NCBI GenBank assembly: GCA_028282295.1
Contig: JANQIE010000063.1
Coordinates: 1-64,000 of the forward strand
Direction: 5' to 3'
DNA from: Desulfobacterales bacterium
Lineage (GTDB): Bacteria > Desulfobacterota > Desulfobacteria > Desulfobacterales > JANQIE01
Length of the DNA: 64,000 nt
Below, in pieces: positions 7,850 to 16,337 of this stretch (the first letter of the stretch is position 1; every line of letters starts with the position of its first letter). The position numbers and the translations under genes are program-made. The notes beneath the pieces were generated by a model. That model had not been told where the DNA came from. It worked only from the letters and a program-made list of their open reading frames with translations, and made no database searches.

Positions 7850-9574
7850 CTAGCGTTTCATATTAATTGTCTCACTCAGCATGGAATCAACCGTGGTAAT
7901 GATTTTGGAATTGGCTTGAAAACCACGCTGACTGGTGATCATCTTCACGAATTCGTTGGCGATATCCACGTTGGACTGTTCCAGGGAGTTCGGCGACACA
8001 TCGCCAAGGCCGTTTTCACCCGGGTGCCCGGTAATCGCGTCACCGCTTTCGCGGGTCTCCCGGTACAAGTTGCCCCCCTCCTTGTGCAGTTCCTGTACGT
8101 TGGTGAACTTGGCCAGAGCCACACGATTCAGGGGCACGAGTTGGCCATTGGAGTAGATGCCGGTGATCACGCCGTCCACGTCCACGTCGACACCCTGCAA
8201 GTCCCCCGCGCCGTAACCGTCCGACGCTTGAAAGGTCGTGGTGGAGGACCGCGAGAACTGCGTGGTGGTCATCGAATCGGCAACAAAGGTGCCGGTGCCG
8301 TCATCCTGCACCCCCAGATCGAACTCTACGGCCATGGCCGTGCCGGTGCCGCCGATAAAATCGGGCGTGAATTCAAAATAGCCGTTGGTGTTGGTGCTGG
8401 CGGCTGTCCAGTTGGTTATGCCGCCGGTGGTAAAAGTATACGTGGCGCCGGCGCCGGCCGGCGCATTGGTAAAGGTGAAGGCGATATCGGTTGCCGGTGT
8501 ATTGCCGGAAGCATCCAGACTGACATTCAACGCCGTACCGGTGCTTCCGGTGACGACATTAAGATCGGTGTAGCCGCCATTGCTCGTAACATTCCATTGC
8601 GTACCGTTCCATGTGAGCGTTATCGCCGTCGAGTTGAGCGTAAAGGCGTTGGTGTTGATGGCGCTGGTGGAAGTGGTGCCCGGCCCGGTCCCACCCCAAC
8701 CGGCCGATGATTGTCCACTGACCGACAGACTATGCCCCTGTCCGTCCAGGGTGTACATGGAAAGACCATTGGGCAGGATGGTACCCGAGCTTTGCGAAAA
8801 GTTGATATTGCCGCGGGCGAGCAGGCCCGCACTCGACGTGCCGTTGAAATTGGCACGCTGATCTTCGGCCGGGTTACAGGTAACAATATACTCCCAGTCG
8901 CTGCCGGAGATTTTATCGAAGTACGTCGTTATATCATGGGTACTGCCCAGAGAATCGTAAATCTTGACCGTACTCTGGTATTCGTAGTTGGTGCTGGCGA
9001 TGGGGGTCGAATTGGTGGCATCCCAGGCATTGACCAACGATGCGGTTTGACTGGTGGCGTCGGAATCCAGGTTGATAATCTGGGTGACATGCTCGGTTTC
9101 CGACGGCGCCGAAGTAAATGACGCCAATTGAATGTCGCCGATGGAACCGACATCTTCACCAGTATCCGAGTCCAGGGCCCAGCCTTGCACGACGTATCCT
9201 TCCGGGTTTACAAGGTAGCCGTCCTTGTTGTAGCGAAAATTACCGGCACGAGTATAAAAGAGTCGCTCGCTGGCGCCTTCACGCAACTGGAAAAAACCGT
9301 CCCCGCCGATGGCCAGATCGGTGGTGTTGCCGGTCGATTCAAACGAACCTTGCTCAAAGGTGGAGTAAATGTCGCCCAGCGCCGTACCGCGGCCGATCTG
9401 GGACGTACCGGACTGGGTGGCCGTGGCCTGGGCCAACAGATCCTGAAACGCGTACGAACTCGACTTGAAACCGACAGTGTTCACATTGGCAATGTTATCA
9501 CCAATGATCTGCATGGAATTTCCCAACGTGGTCAGACCGCTGATGCCCGAAAATAGCGAACTGGTTAATGACAT
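7850..9574 (-). CDS. flgE: Flagellar hook protein FlgE
   Basis: FlgE polymerises into the hook. The 574-residue product begins MSLTSSLFSGISGLTTLGNS and contains the rod/hook signature NIANVNTVGFKSSSYAFQDL. It ends with the matching C-terminal motif (NSLEQSNVDIANEFVKMITS, then QRGFQANSKIITTVD) that forms the D0 coiled coil. The Ser/Thr/Gly-rich centre (about residues 180-440) is longer than in the roughly 400-residue enteric FlgE, as in many deltaproteobacteria. It follows flgD with a 55-bp gap and is the last gene of fliK-flgD-flgE. Confidence 0.95.
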   Translation of the reverse strand: MSLTSSLFSGISGLTTLGNSMQIIGDNIANVNTVGFKSSSYAFQDLLAQATATQSGTSQIGRGTALGDIYSTFEQGSFESTGNTTDLAIGGDGFFQLREGASERLFYTRAGNFRYNKDGYLVNPEGYVVQGWALDSDTGEDVGSIGDIQLASFTSAPSETEHVTQIINLDSDATSQTASLVNAWDATNSTPIASTNYEYQSTVKIYDSLGSTHDITTYFDKISGSDWEYIVTCNPAEDQRANFNGTSSAGLLARGNINFSQSSGTILPNGLSMYTLDGQGHSLSVSGQSSAGWGGTGPGTTSTSAINTNAFTLNSTAITLTWNGTQWNVTSNGGYTDLNVVTGSTGTALNVSLDASGNTPATDIAFTFTNAPAGAGATYTFTTGGITNWTAASTNTNGYFEFTPDFIGGTGTAMAVEFDLGVQDDGTGTFVADSMTTTQFSRSSTTTFQASDGYGAGDLQGVDVDVDGVITGIYSNGQLVPLNRVALAKFTNVQELHKEGGNLYRETRESGDAITGHPGENGLGDVSPNSLEQSNVDIANEFVKMITSQRGFQANSKIITTVDSMLSETINMKR

Positions 9575-9629
9575 AATACGACTCCTTTATTTCTGTTATC
9601 TTGAAACAGTATCAAGTTTTTAGCTTTAA

Positions 9630-10322
9630 TTACGAAGAGGTTTCCGAAGGCACCCAGACTTCCATCACGGATGCCGGGTCGATCAGACGACCGTCCATCT
9701 GCAGATAACGCCGGCCGTTTTGATTGGTCACGCCGGTCACCTGTCCGGTGGTGGCCGCCCTGGCCGGAATGAGCGCCCCTTGCTGGGTAACGGCGACGAT
9801 TTCATACGTGTACGTACCGTTGGCCACCGGATTGCCGGTGCCGTCGGTGCCGTTCCAGGTGATCTCATGGGTTCCGGCCTGTTTAAACCCCGGATACAGA
9901 CGACCGACCTCCTGGCCGCTGCTGTCGGTAATAGCCAGCATTACTTCACCCGCCTCGGGCAAATGATAGGAGCCGCCGTTGACCTGTCCGCCGAGAACCG
10001 TAATGGTGTTGTCTTCGCTCATCACCTGTTTGCCGATATAGTCCAGAAGATTCTCTTCGGAACTGTTCTGGATCGACCCTTGAATGTCTTCCAGCAGATC
10101 ATTGGTGTTGAACTGTTGCTCCAGCGATGAGAACTGCGCCAACTGCGCCGAAAAATCGGCCCCTTCCATGGGGTTCAAGGGGTCCTGGTGTTGCAGTTGC
10201 GCGACCAGCATGGTCAAAAACGCATCCCGGCCGAGCGGGTCTTCCTCCTTGGCCTTGGTGTCGTCGGGGGAAGCGAACAAGTAATCGGTTACCTGGGAAG
10301 CTGTGGTGCTATTTAAAATCAT
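9630..10322 (-). CDS. flgD: Hook-capping protein FlgD
   Basis: FlgD is the scaffold cap for hook assembly. The 230-residue product has the N-terminal FlgD signature (about 28-75: LGRDAFLTMLVAQLQHQDPL, then NPMEGADFSAQLAQFSSLEQ). A FlgD Ig-like/tudor region follows, with EITWNGTDGTGNPVANGTYT at about residues 150-170. It starts with ATG at 10322. It lies between fliK and flgE, which is the functional trio for hook length and hook assembly. Confidence 0.95.
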   Translation of the reverse strand: MILNSTTASQVTDYLFASPDDTKAKEEDPLGRDAFLTMLVAQLQHQDPLNPMEGADFSAQLAQFSSLEQQFNTNDLLEDIQGSIQNSSEENLLDYIGKQVMSEDNTITVLGGQVNGGSYHLPEAGEVMLAITDSSGQEVGRLYPGFKQAGTHEITWNGTDGTGNPVANGTYTYEIVAVTQQGALIPARAATTGQVTGVTNQNGRRYLQMDGRLIDPASVMEVWVPSETSS

Positions 10323-10342
10323 GGCCTAGTTCTCCGGGGTTG

Positions 10343-10384
10343 GGTTTGAAATTGGAAACTTGAAACTCGAAATTTGAAATTTGG
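10343..10384. repeat. Family R4 AT-rich repeat between fliK and flgD
   Basis: The stretch is built of GAAATTGGAAACTTGAAACT-type units. Similar units occur near 2762, 19293, 19480 and 46798. They always lie between genes or run into an adjoining frame as SNFKFQV-like peptides. Confidence 0.65.
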
Positions 10385-10390
10385 TTATTG

Positions 10391-12052
10391 TTACGCCAAC
10401 AGATCCAGACCGCTGACCGATCGGCGGTTGGTCGTGTTAGCCGGTTCAAACTCTTCCGGGTCGCCGGTTGCATTTTCGCCGGTCTGAAAACCGGGGTTGT
10501 TTTTACGTCCTCGCCGGCGATGGTCCTGCCGGGCGTGGGCCATGGCCTGGTCGAAATCCTGGTGGACCTGGACATCGATTTTCTCCAGCCGCAAGCCTTG
10601 GTCGGCCAATGTCGATCGCAGTTCACTGGTTTGCGACAACAACATGTCCCGGGCGGATTGCTGCTCGGCGATAATGTGAATCTTCAAGGCATCGCCACTT
10701 TGGTCGATATTCATTTGCAACCGCCCCAGTTGAGCCGGTTTCAACTGTAGTTGTAATTGCTGTTGATTCGCCTGAACGGCTTTGATGACCTGACGGCTGA
10801 CCTGATACATGACGTGCATCGGCAGCGGCCGGGGCGCGGGCCGGGCTTTATGGCTTGCGGCGACAGGCGCCGTGTCAAGCGTTTCCTTGCCCAAAGAATC
10901 TAGTGCAACGGAGGGGGTGTCCGTAATTGTTCCAGGGGCTTTGTTTTCGGCACGGGCCAACAGGTTGTCGATCCGGGCCGGATCAACAGCAGGCTGGGCG
11001 TCCTTGGCCCCGCCCATCTGGCGGCCGGCCTTTTGGAACAATTGCTGCGCCAGGGATTGCTGCCTGGCTTTATTTTTATCAGCGACCAAAGCGGCTTTGC
11101 CGGGAAGGGTCGCGTCATCATCCGGATTGGTCAGGGTGAGGTCGACATGCGCGGCAATCGGTTTTGCTTCGGTGGTGCTGTCGGCGGATTTGCGCTTCAG
11201 CGCGGATGCCAGTTTCTGCATGTCATGGGCGATGACCGCGGCTGTGGGCATCGCGGCGGCTTGCGCCTTTTGGTGACTTAACGCGGTTTGCAACGTGGCA
11301 ATGAATTTATCCAGGGTTACCGGCTCGTCGGGATCGACACTGCCGCCGGCCGCTTCTTGCAGCCCCATTTTCTCCAACAGGTTGCGCAACTGCGCCTGGG
11401 CCTGTTCTTCAAGTACAGGCGGCTGTCCCGGCGGTTGGTTTTGCCTGTAAGTGTTCAGATTTTCGAGCAGGCGCGGCAGTGAAAGCCCGCGTCCTTTCAA
11501 TTTGGCATCCGACATCAGCTCGGACACGACTTCAGGTTCAAGCCCCAGGCGCGTCAAAATCGATTCCACGTATGGCACGGTAAACATGGGCAGAACAAAC
11601 TCACTATCCGTGTTCCGGTGCGGTTCGTCCAATTGGGACAATTCGGTTAACAGCGCATTTAAACGAACCCCTTTTTCCTTGCCGTCACCAGTCAGCCGCG
11701 CCATTACTTCCGAAACTTGCGCGGCGCTGTACCCGGCGTTTCGAAGCATTTGTTGGAAAATAGTTAAAGCGTTATTGTCGGCAACGGTTTCTTGGGGGGT
11801 ATGGCCTTTGGAAAGTAAAATCTGCTGGAGTCGCATCACCAAATTACGACTGCTCAATTGCCCGGCTTTCTCCGTCTGCCGGCCTTGGGCGGCCGAACCG
11901 AGATCGCCCTGTCCGTCCGGCTTGCCGATCAGACGGTCAAACAACGACGAAAAGCCCTGATCCCCTTTCGCCTGTTGGTTTCCGGCACCCATGGTGCCGG
12001 CGCCTTTCAGGTTGCCGATAAATTCCAGAATATTGATAGCGGGTGCATTCAT
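10391..12052 (-). CDS. fliK: Flagellar hook-length control protein FliK
   Basis: FliK is a secreted ruler that switches the export apparatus from hook to filament substrates. The 553-residue product has a long, variable, Gln/Ala-rich N-terminal part. The conserved FLIK domain is at about residues 400-510, with LQLQLKPAQLGRLQMNIDQ, then GDALKIHIIAEQ and LRLEKIDVQVHQ. It ends in a basic, low-complexity tail. It is the first gene of fliK-flgD-flgE, and a near-perfect sigma-54 site lies 86 bp upstream. Confidence 0.9.
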   Translation of the reverse strand: MNAPAINILEFIGNLKGAGTMGAGNQQAKGDQGFSSLFDRLIGKPDGQGDLGSAAQGRQTEKAGQLSSRNLVMRLQQILLSKGHTPQETVADNNALTIFQQMLRNAGYSAAQVSEVMARLTGDGKEKGVRLNALLTELSQLDEPHRNTDSEFVLPMFTVPYVESILTRLGLEPEVVSELMSDAKLKGRGLSLPRLLENLNTYRQNQPPGQPPVLEEQAQAQLRNLLEKMGLQEAAGGSVDPDEPVTLDKFIATLQTALSHQKAQAAAMPTAAVIAHDMQKLASALKRKSADSTTEAKPIAAHVDLTLTNPDDDATLPGKAALVADKNKARQQSLAQQLFQKAGRQMGGAKDAQPAVDPARIDNLLARAENKAPGTITDTPSVALDSLGKETLDTAPVAASHKARPAPRPLPMHVMYQVSRQVIKAVQANQQQLQLQLKPAQLGRLQMNIDQSGDALKIHIIAEQQSARDMLLSQTSELRSTLADQGLRLEKIDVQVHQDFDQAMAHARQDHRRRGRKNNPGFQTGENATGDPEEFEPANTTNRRSVSGLDLLA

Positions 12053-12135
12053 ATGATTTACCTGTTCATATTACTGCCGAAGCACGAATCTTCCGTGCGC
12101 TTGTTTCTCACATCGCTTAGTGTCCATCCGATTTC

Positions 12136-12150
12136 GCAACAGCCGTGCCA
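12136..12150 (-). promoter_or_regulatory. Sigma-54 promoter candidate for fliK-flgD-flgE
   Basis: The minus strand reads TGGCACGGCTGTTGC, a full match to TGGCACG-N4-TTGC with GG-N10-GC spacing. The -12 element is about 84 bases before the fliK ATG. A decayed R1 arm (AGTGTCCATCC) lies just downstream, at about 12119-12129. Confidence 0.85.
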
Positions 12151-12333
12151 GTCTTTGTTGACATTAGCTTTTTCAAGTTTTATCTAAACGTTAGCAGGTT
12201 TGACAGGGCCGTTGGCGATGCATTCACACCTGCTTGAAAATGCACTTTTTGCCGAACGGCAAGAATCATTACGGCAAAAATTGCCGTGGTCGGATGGGCG
12301 ATAAAAATCGGTCAATCAGAAAGGAAAATCTCA

Positions 12334-12843
12334 ATGCAAGATATGCAAGCATTTCGTCAACAAGCGATCGAAGATTTACGGCAATACGGGATAACGGATT
12401 CCCAGGTGTACTTGATCGATTTGATCCCGCTGATCGAAATCATCTGGGCGGATGGCAAGGTGCAGCCGGGTGAGCTGGCGATTCTCGACAAATACCTGCA
12501 AGACCATGTCCGGCGCATCAATCGTTTGGCGGGTTACGAAATCCTGACACCGGGCCAGGCCCGGACGTTTATCGATCGTTTTTTGAATCAAAGGCCCGAC
12601 CCGGCGCTTTTGAAAAACCTGCGTTCGCTGGTCAACGCCGTCCGCCTGAACACATCGGACAGCGAGGCCAATGCGGCTGTGCGCGATTGTCTGCTCGCAG
12701 CTTGCATCGACATCGCCGCCAGCTCCGTGCGCCAATATCCCTACGGGTTGGGAGATCGCTTCAACCCGGCCGAAAAGTTTTGTTTTTTTGAGATTTTGGA
12801 ATCGCTCACCCCAAAGGCGAGCGAGAAAGAGGGCGATGGTTAG
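12334..12843 (+). CDS. TerB-like helical protein on the opposite strand of the flagellar cluster
   Basis: The 169-residue protein begins MQDMQAFRQQAIEDLRQYG. The ATG at 12334 is preferred over the upstream GTG at 12286 because AAGGAA lies 7 bp before it. An all-helical pattern with LIDLIPLIEIIWADGKVQPG resembles the TerB/DUF533-type fold, in which the WADGKV-x-x-x-E motif is characteristic. The function is unknown. It is the only plus-strand gene within 20 kb of flagellar genes and is convergent with the motE-like gene across a shared hairpin. Its place may reflect insertion, or a link to motility; neither is shown. Confidence 0.75.
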   Translation: MQDMQAFRQQAIEDLRQYGITDSQVYLIDLIPLIEIIWADGKVQPGELAILDKYLQDHVRRINRLAGYEILTPGQARTFIDRFLNQRPDPALLKNLRSLVNAVRLNTSDSEANAAVRDCLLAACIDIAASSVRQYPYGLGDRFNPAEKFCFFEILESLTPKASEKEGDG

Positions 12844-12885
12844 GGCTCGCGCAAAAATAATTTCACATTTTAGGCGCGAGCCCTA
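12841..12885. terminator. R2-type hairpin, likely bidirectional terminator
   Basis: TAGGGCTCGCG (12841-12851) pairs with CGCGAGCCCTA (12875-12885) around an A/T-rich loop. It lies exactly between two convergent genes and is a short form of the R2 palindrome found at 15391, 52048 and 61968. Confidence 0.65.
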
Positions 12886-12901
12886 ACAACATTGGGGTCA
12901 T

Positions 12902-13555
12902 TTACGATGACGGTTTGCGGGCGGCCAGCATTTCGCTGATTTTCGCGGCCCGGTCGCGGTTGACATAGGTTAAAATCTGGCCGATCTGTTCCCCCTTCAT
13001 GCGCGAGAACAGACTCATCACGACTTTCATGTCAAGTTTGTCGATCAGCGCCGCCGCGGTTTTGGGTTTCATGCTGGTGTAGACTTTTACCAGATGTTTG
13101 TACTTGGCCTCAATCGCGGCCAGGCGTTGCTGTTCGCGCTGATTTTCCTGCTGGGCCTTCTGGTTTAACGTTTCGTCGAGCTTTTTTTGAATTTGGGCCA
13201 GCTCTTCGATTTTGGTTTCAATTTCTTTTTTCAGCGCTTCCAGACGTTCTTTTTCTTTTTTCAGTTCATCTTCCTCAACTTTTAGTTCCTGACGCTTTTT
13301 TTCCAAACTATTGAGGATATGTTTAACATCGGCTTGCTGGACTTCGGCCGCGATGCCCCCCGGCGCCGGCAAGGGGGCGGCCCCTTGGGCGGGCGGCGTG
13401 TTGGCGTTAACCTCCTGGGCAATGGCTTGCGCTTCGGGCAAAACAATGTTGGCCGGTCCCCAGGAACCGGCCAAATATAGAATGGTGGCCGTGATCTTCA
13501 CGCCCAGAAACAAAAACAAAATCGTTTTAAGAAATGATCGTTTGTGCTTTTTCAT
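12902..13555 (-). CDS. MotE-like protein (MgtE_N-type domain, coiled coil)
   Basis: The 217-residue product has an N-terminal membrane anchor/signal (about residues 8-28), a Pro/Ala linker and a long charged coiled coil (about 78-150). Its C-terminal domain, YTSMKPKTAAALIDKLDMKV followed by RMKGEQIGQILTYVNRDRAA, resembles the FliG/MgtE N-terminal repeat. MotE proteins of this type assist periplasmic motor parts in rhizobia; here the role is inferred from fold and place. Its ATG overlaps the fliJ stop by 4 bp (ATGA), so it belongs to the fli operon and is its last gene. Confidence 0.8.
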   Translation of the reverse strand: MKKHKRSFLKTILFLFLGVKITATILYLAGSWGPANIVLPEAQAIAQEVNANTPPAQGAAPLPAPGGIAAEVQQADVKHILNSLEKKRQELKVEEDELKKEKERLEALKKEIETKIEELAQIQKKLDETLNQKAQQENQREQQRLAAIEAKYKHLVKVYTSMKPKTAAALIDKLDMKVVMSLFSRMKGEQIGQILTYVNRDRAAKISEMLAARKPSS

Positions 13556-14001
13556 CCTTTTCTCAGCCCTTTGCGACGCAATAGCGTATGATCGTCATTT
13601 TCTTTTTGCTCTTTGGTCAGCATTTCCTGATAATACCGCTGCTTTTGTTTATCTTTGAAATTCTCCAGAACCTTCTTTTGGACCGATCGTTGGGTTAACT
13701 GCTTTTGTTTTTCACGCAAGTGGCCCTGGAGCTTGTGGCGCTTGTTTTTTTCAACAACCACCTGCGCGCCGATGCCGCGTAAATAGTTACGATACATCAA
13801 GTAGCGGCGCGCATCCAACCCTTGTGACACCTGCCCCGCCAATTCACTGCTGGAGGCATGATATTGCTGCCGGGCGTCTTCAATTCGTTTATCACAGGCG
13901 GCTAAATCGGTTCGTGCTTCAGCGACTTCCAATTGCGCTTTGCGCTCCTCATGCTCACGAAACCGCAACAGGGCTTGTAATCGAAATTGAAATTTCTTCA
14001 T
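13552..14001 (-). CDS. fliJ: Flagellar export protein FliJ
   Basis: FliJ is the small coiled-coil stalk of the flagellar export ATPase and a chaperone escort. The 149-residue product is highly charged and helical throughout, starts MKKFQFRLQALLRFREHEE (typical of FliJ) and has no hydrophobic segment. It overlaps fliI by 4 bp at its start and the motE-like gene by 4 bp at its end. Such ATGA junctions imply coupled translation. Sequence alone is weakly diagnostic; length, start and position make the call firm. Confidence 0.92.
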   Translation of the reverse strand: MKKFQFRLQALLRFREHEERKAQLEVAEARTDLAACDKRIEDARQQYHASSSELAGQVSQGLDARRYLMYRNYLRGIGAQVVVEKNKRHKLQGHLREKQKQLTQRSVQKKVLENFKDKQKQRYYQEMLTKEQKENDDHTLLRRKGLRKG

Positions 14002-15332
14002 CCGTCGTGCTCGAAAATTTTACGCAGCCGATTGAGATTGTCGGTCAGCCCGGCCGCGTCATCGATCGGTTGGCGCAACACGTTGTTGATGCGCGGCATC
14101 AGGCGTTTGGCCAGATCGATGCGTGGATCGGTGCCGTCAACATATGCGCCGATATTGATCATATCCTCGGCATCCTGATAGACCGCCATCAAGTCGATCG
14201 CCTTTTCACGCAGCATTAAATGCTCGGGCTGCGTCACGTCCCGGATAACCCGGCTGACACTCGCAAGAACGTCGATGGCCGGGTAATGACCGCGATTAGC
14301 CAGTTGCCGGGACAAAACAATGTGGCCGTCAACGATACTGCGCACCGTATCGCCCACCGGATCATTCAGGTCATCACCTTCCACCAGCACCGTGTAGATG
14401 CCGGTAATGCTGCCCCGGCCTTGCAGGGTGCCGGCGCGTTCCAGCAGGATCGGAATTTGAGCGAAAAACGACGGCGTATACCCGCGGCTGGTCGGCGGTT
14501 CTCCGGCGGCCAGGCCGACATCGCGCGAAGACATGGCATAGCGCGTAATCGAGTCGATGATAAGCAAGACGTTCTTACCCTGGTCCCGGAAATACTCCGC
14601 CAGAGTTGTTGCCAGATAGGCGCCGCGCATGCGCACCAGGGGCGGCGAATCGGAAGTCGCCGCCACCACAACCGCCTTGCGCATTCCTTCCGGCCCCAGG
14701 TTGCCGTCCACAAACTCCTTGACTTCCCGGCCGCGTTCACCCACCAGGCCGATAACCGTCACATCGGCATTTGTATGCCGGGTCATCATGCCCATCAAGA
14801 CACTCTTGCCCACACCACTGCCGGCCATGATGGCGACGCGCTGCCCCCGGCCAAGGGGAATCATGACATTGATGGCGGCAATGCCGACGTCCATGTGGGT
14901 GTCGATGGGCGCCCGCTGCATCGGGTTGATCGGGGTGCCGTAGAGCGGATAGTGCACATCGGATGCAATCGGCCCCAAATTGTCGATGGGGTGGCCCATC
15001 CCGTCGACGACGCGTCCTAAGAAAGCGTCCCCCACCTTCACATGGGGGCTTGTTTCCACCATTCGTATCCGGCTGCCCGGCCGTATGCCCCGTGTATCGC
15101 CGTAAGGCATCAACAGCACCCGGTCCTGCTTGAAACCGACCACCTCGGCCAACACCGGCTGCCCCTGATCGTTGGCAATGCGGCATAGACTGCCGACACT
15201 CAATCCAAGCCCCTGCCCTTCGGCAATCAGTCCGACCACCTGCACGATACGCCCTTCCACGCCCAGGCAGCGGCTGGATTCGATGGCTTGCCGGTAAATA
15301 TCAAAATCGAGGTTGAATGCGGGTTGCGTCAT
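13998..15332 (-). CDS. fliI: Flagellum-specific ATPase FliI
   Basis: FliI is the hexameric ATPase that helps unfold and deliver export substrates. The 444-residue product has an N-terminal beta-barrel and a RecA-type core with the Walker A motif GSGVGKSVLMG near residue 170. It also has LLIIDSITRYAMSSRDVGLA (Walker B and switch) and the FliI/YscN signature PPTSRGYTPSFFAQIPILLE. It starts with ATG at 15332. A 216-bp gap with a large palindrome separates it from fliH, although the two proteins act together. Confidence 0.97.
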   Translation of the reverse strand: MTQPAFNLDFDIYRQAIESSRCLGVEGRIVQVVGLIAEGQGLGLSVGSLCRIANDQGQPVLAEVVGFKQDRVLLMPYGDTRGIRPGSRIRMVETSPHVKVGDAFLGRVVDGMGHPIDNLGPIASDVHYPLYGTPINPMQRAPIDTHMDVGIAAINVMIPLGRGQRVAIMAGSGVGKSVLMGMMTRHTNADVTVIGLVGERGREVKEFVDGNLGPEGMRKAVVVAATSDSPPLVRMRGAYLATTLAEYFRDQGKNVLLIIDSITRYAMSSRDVGLAAGEPPTSRGYTPSFFAQIPILLERAGTLQGRGSITGIYTVLVEGDDLNDPVGDTVRSIVDGHIVLSRQLANRGHYPAIDVLASVSRVIRDVTQPEHLMLREKAIDLMAVYQDAEDMINIGAYVDGTDPRIDLAKRLMPRINNVLRQPIDDAAGLTDNLNRLRKIFEHDG

Positions 15333-15390
15333 TTCTATCGGTTGCTTTCGTCTTGTCGTGGGTGTACAGGTCCTGCTTCCGGCCGGGTTT

Positions 15391-15552
15391 TAGGGTTCGC
15401 GCAAAAAAAAATTGCATTTTTAAGGGTCAAGGCGCCTGTCTGGCAAGGCGCGAAAGCGAAGGAATATCAAGATATTTCTTTGCTTTGGCAACACGGCCAG
15501 GCGGGATCATTGGCCCTTAAAAAGGTGAAGTTATTTTTGCGCGCGCCCTTAG
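15391..15552. repeat. Family R2 long palindrome between fliH and fliI
   Basis: TAGGGTTCGCGCAAAAAAAA at 15391 and GTTATTTTTGCGCGCGCCCT ending near 15550 are imperfect reverse complements, as are the inner arms (TTTTTAAGGG/CCCTTAAAAA and GCCTGTCTGGC/GGCCAGGCGGG). The roughly 160-bp element occupies most of a 216-bp gap inside an operon and reaches the last codons of fliH. Confidence 0.8.
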
Positions 15553-16337
15553 CCGATGGCAGCCCGGCGGCCGCCGGCTTCAAGGATACTTTGCCGCACG
15601 GCCTCCAGGCGTGTTTCGATCGTCGCGTCTACTTCGCCGTTTTGCGTGGCTATATGACACCCACCAGGCGAGACGGACGGATCAGCGATAACTGCCATGT
15701 GTTTCAACCCTTTAATCGTTTCAAAAAAGTCATCCTTGACAGCTTCGATATATTCGTAATCCTGATGACTGACGGAAATGGTGATTTCGACCGGCTCAGG
15801 AATCATTTCCAAGGCATTTAAAATTGTGCGGCGGATGACTTCCTGGTCCGAGTCAATCGTGCCGTAAACAATCTTTTCCGCGGCCCGGCAAATCAACTGG
15901 ACAATCTGCTGTTCATAGTTTTTGATCAAATCCGGCCACAGGTTCTGCGTCTGATCGATGATGTTTTGAAGCTGCCCGATTTTAGCAGTGCCCTCCGCCA
16001 GAACGGTTTGGCGCCCTTCAGCCTCTCCGGCGGCATATCCTTGCTTGCGGGCCTGTTCACGCAACGCGGCCAGTTCTTCTTCCAACGCAACTTGCGGATC
16101 GATTTCCTCTTCCGGCTCTTCCTCTTTTTCGCCGTTGGAATACAATTTCACAAAGCCGTCATTGGCGTTATCCTTGGGTTTGTCGGAATAAAGCACGGTA
16201 AACGGACCGTTGGCGTCCTGAAGCGTGGCCGTTTTTTCCCCCTCATCCCCGTTGAACTGCTGGAATCCCTGGGATGTAAGGGGCTGCCATCCTTCATGTT
16301 GGGTAAATTCTCGATCAGTTTGATCAGACAAGCACAT
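15549..16337 (-). CDS. fliH: Flagellar assembly protein FliH
   Basis: FliH is the stator of the export ATPase; it binds FliI and FliN. The ATG at 16337 gives 262 residues, but AAGGAGG directly abuts this ATG. A TTG at 16331 (then SDQTDREF) has the ideal 6-bp spacing and may be the true start. The Glu-rich middle (about 95-140) is a coiled coil. The C-terminal FliH/HrpE domain includes LICRAAEKIVYGTIDSDQEV and SPGGCHIATQNGEVDATIET. Its start overlaps the fliG end by about 8-14 bp. Confidence 0.92.
   Translation of the reverse strand: MCLSDQTDREFTQHEGWQPLTSQGFQQFNGDEGEKTATLQDANGPFTVLYSDKPKDNANDGFVKLYSNGEKEEEPEEEIDPQVALEEELAALREQARKQGYAAGEAEGRQTVLAEGTAKIGQLQNIIDQTQNLWPDLIKNYEQQIVQLICRAAEKIVYGTIDSDQEVIRRTILNALEMIPEPVEITISVSHQDYEYIEAVKDDFFETIKGLKHMAVIADPSVSPGGCHIATQNGEVDATIETRLEAVRQSILEAGGRRAAIG

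Noticed and set aside
7748-8710. 320-residue frame opposite flgE
   Set aside because: It begins in a terminator region and is antisense to the FlgE C-terminal half; its product is low-complexity Gly/Arg/Val-rich.
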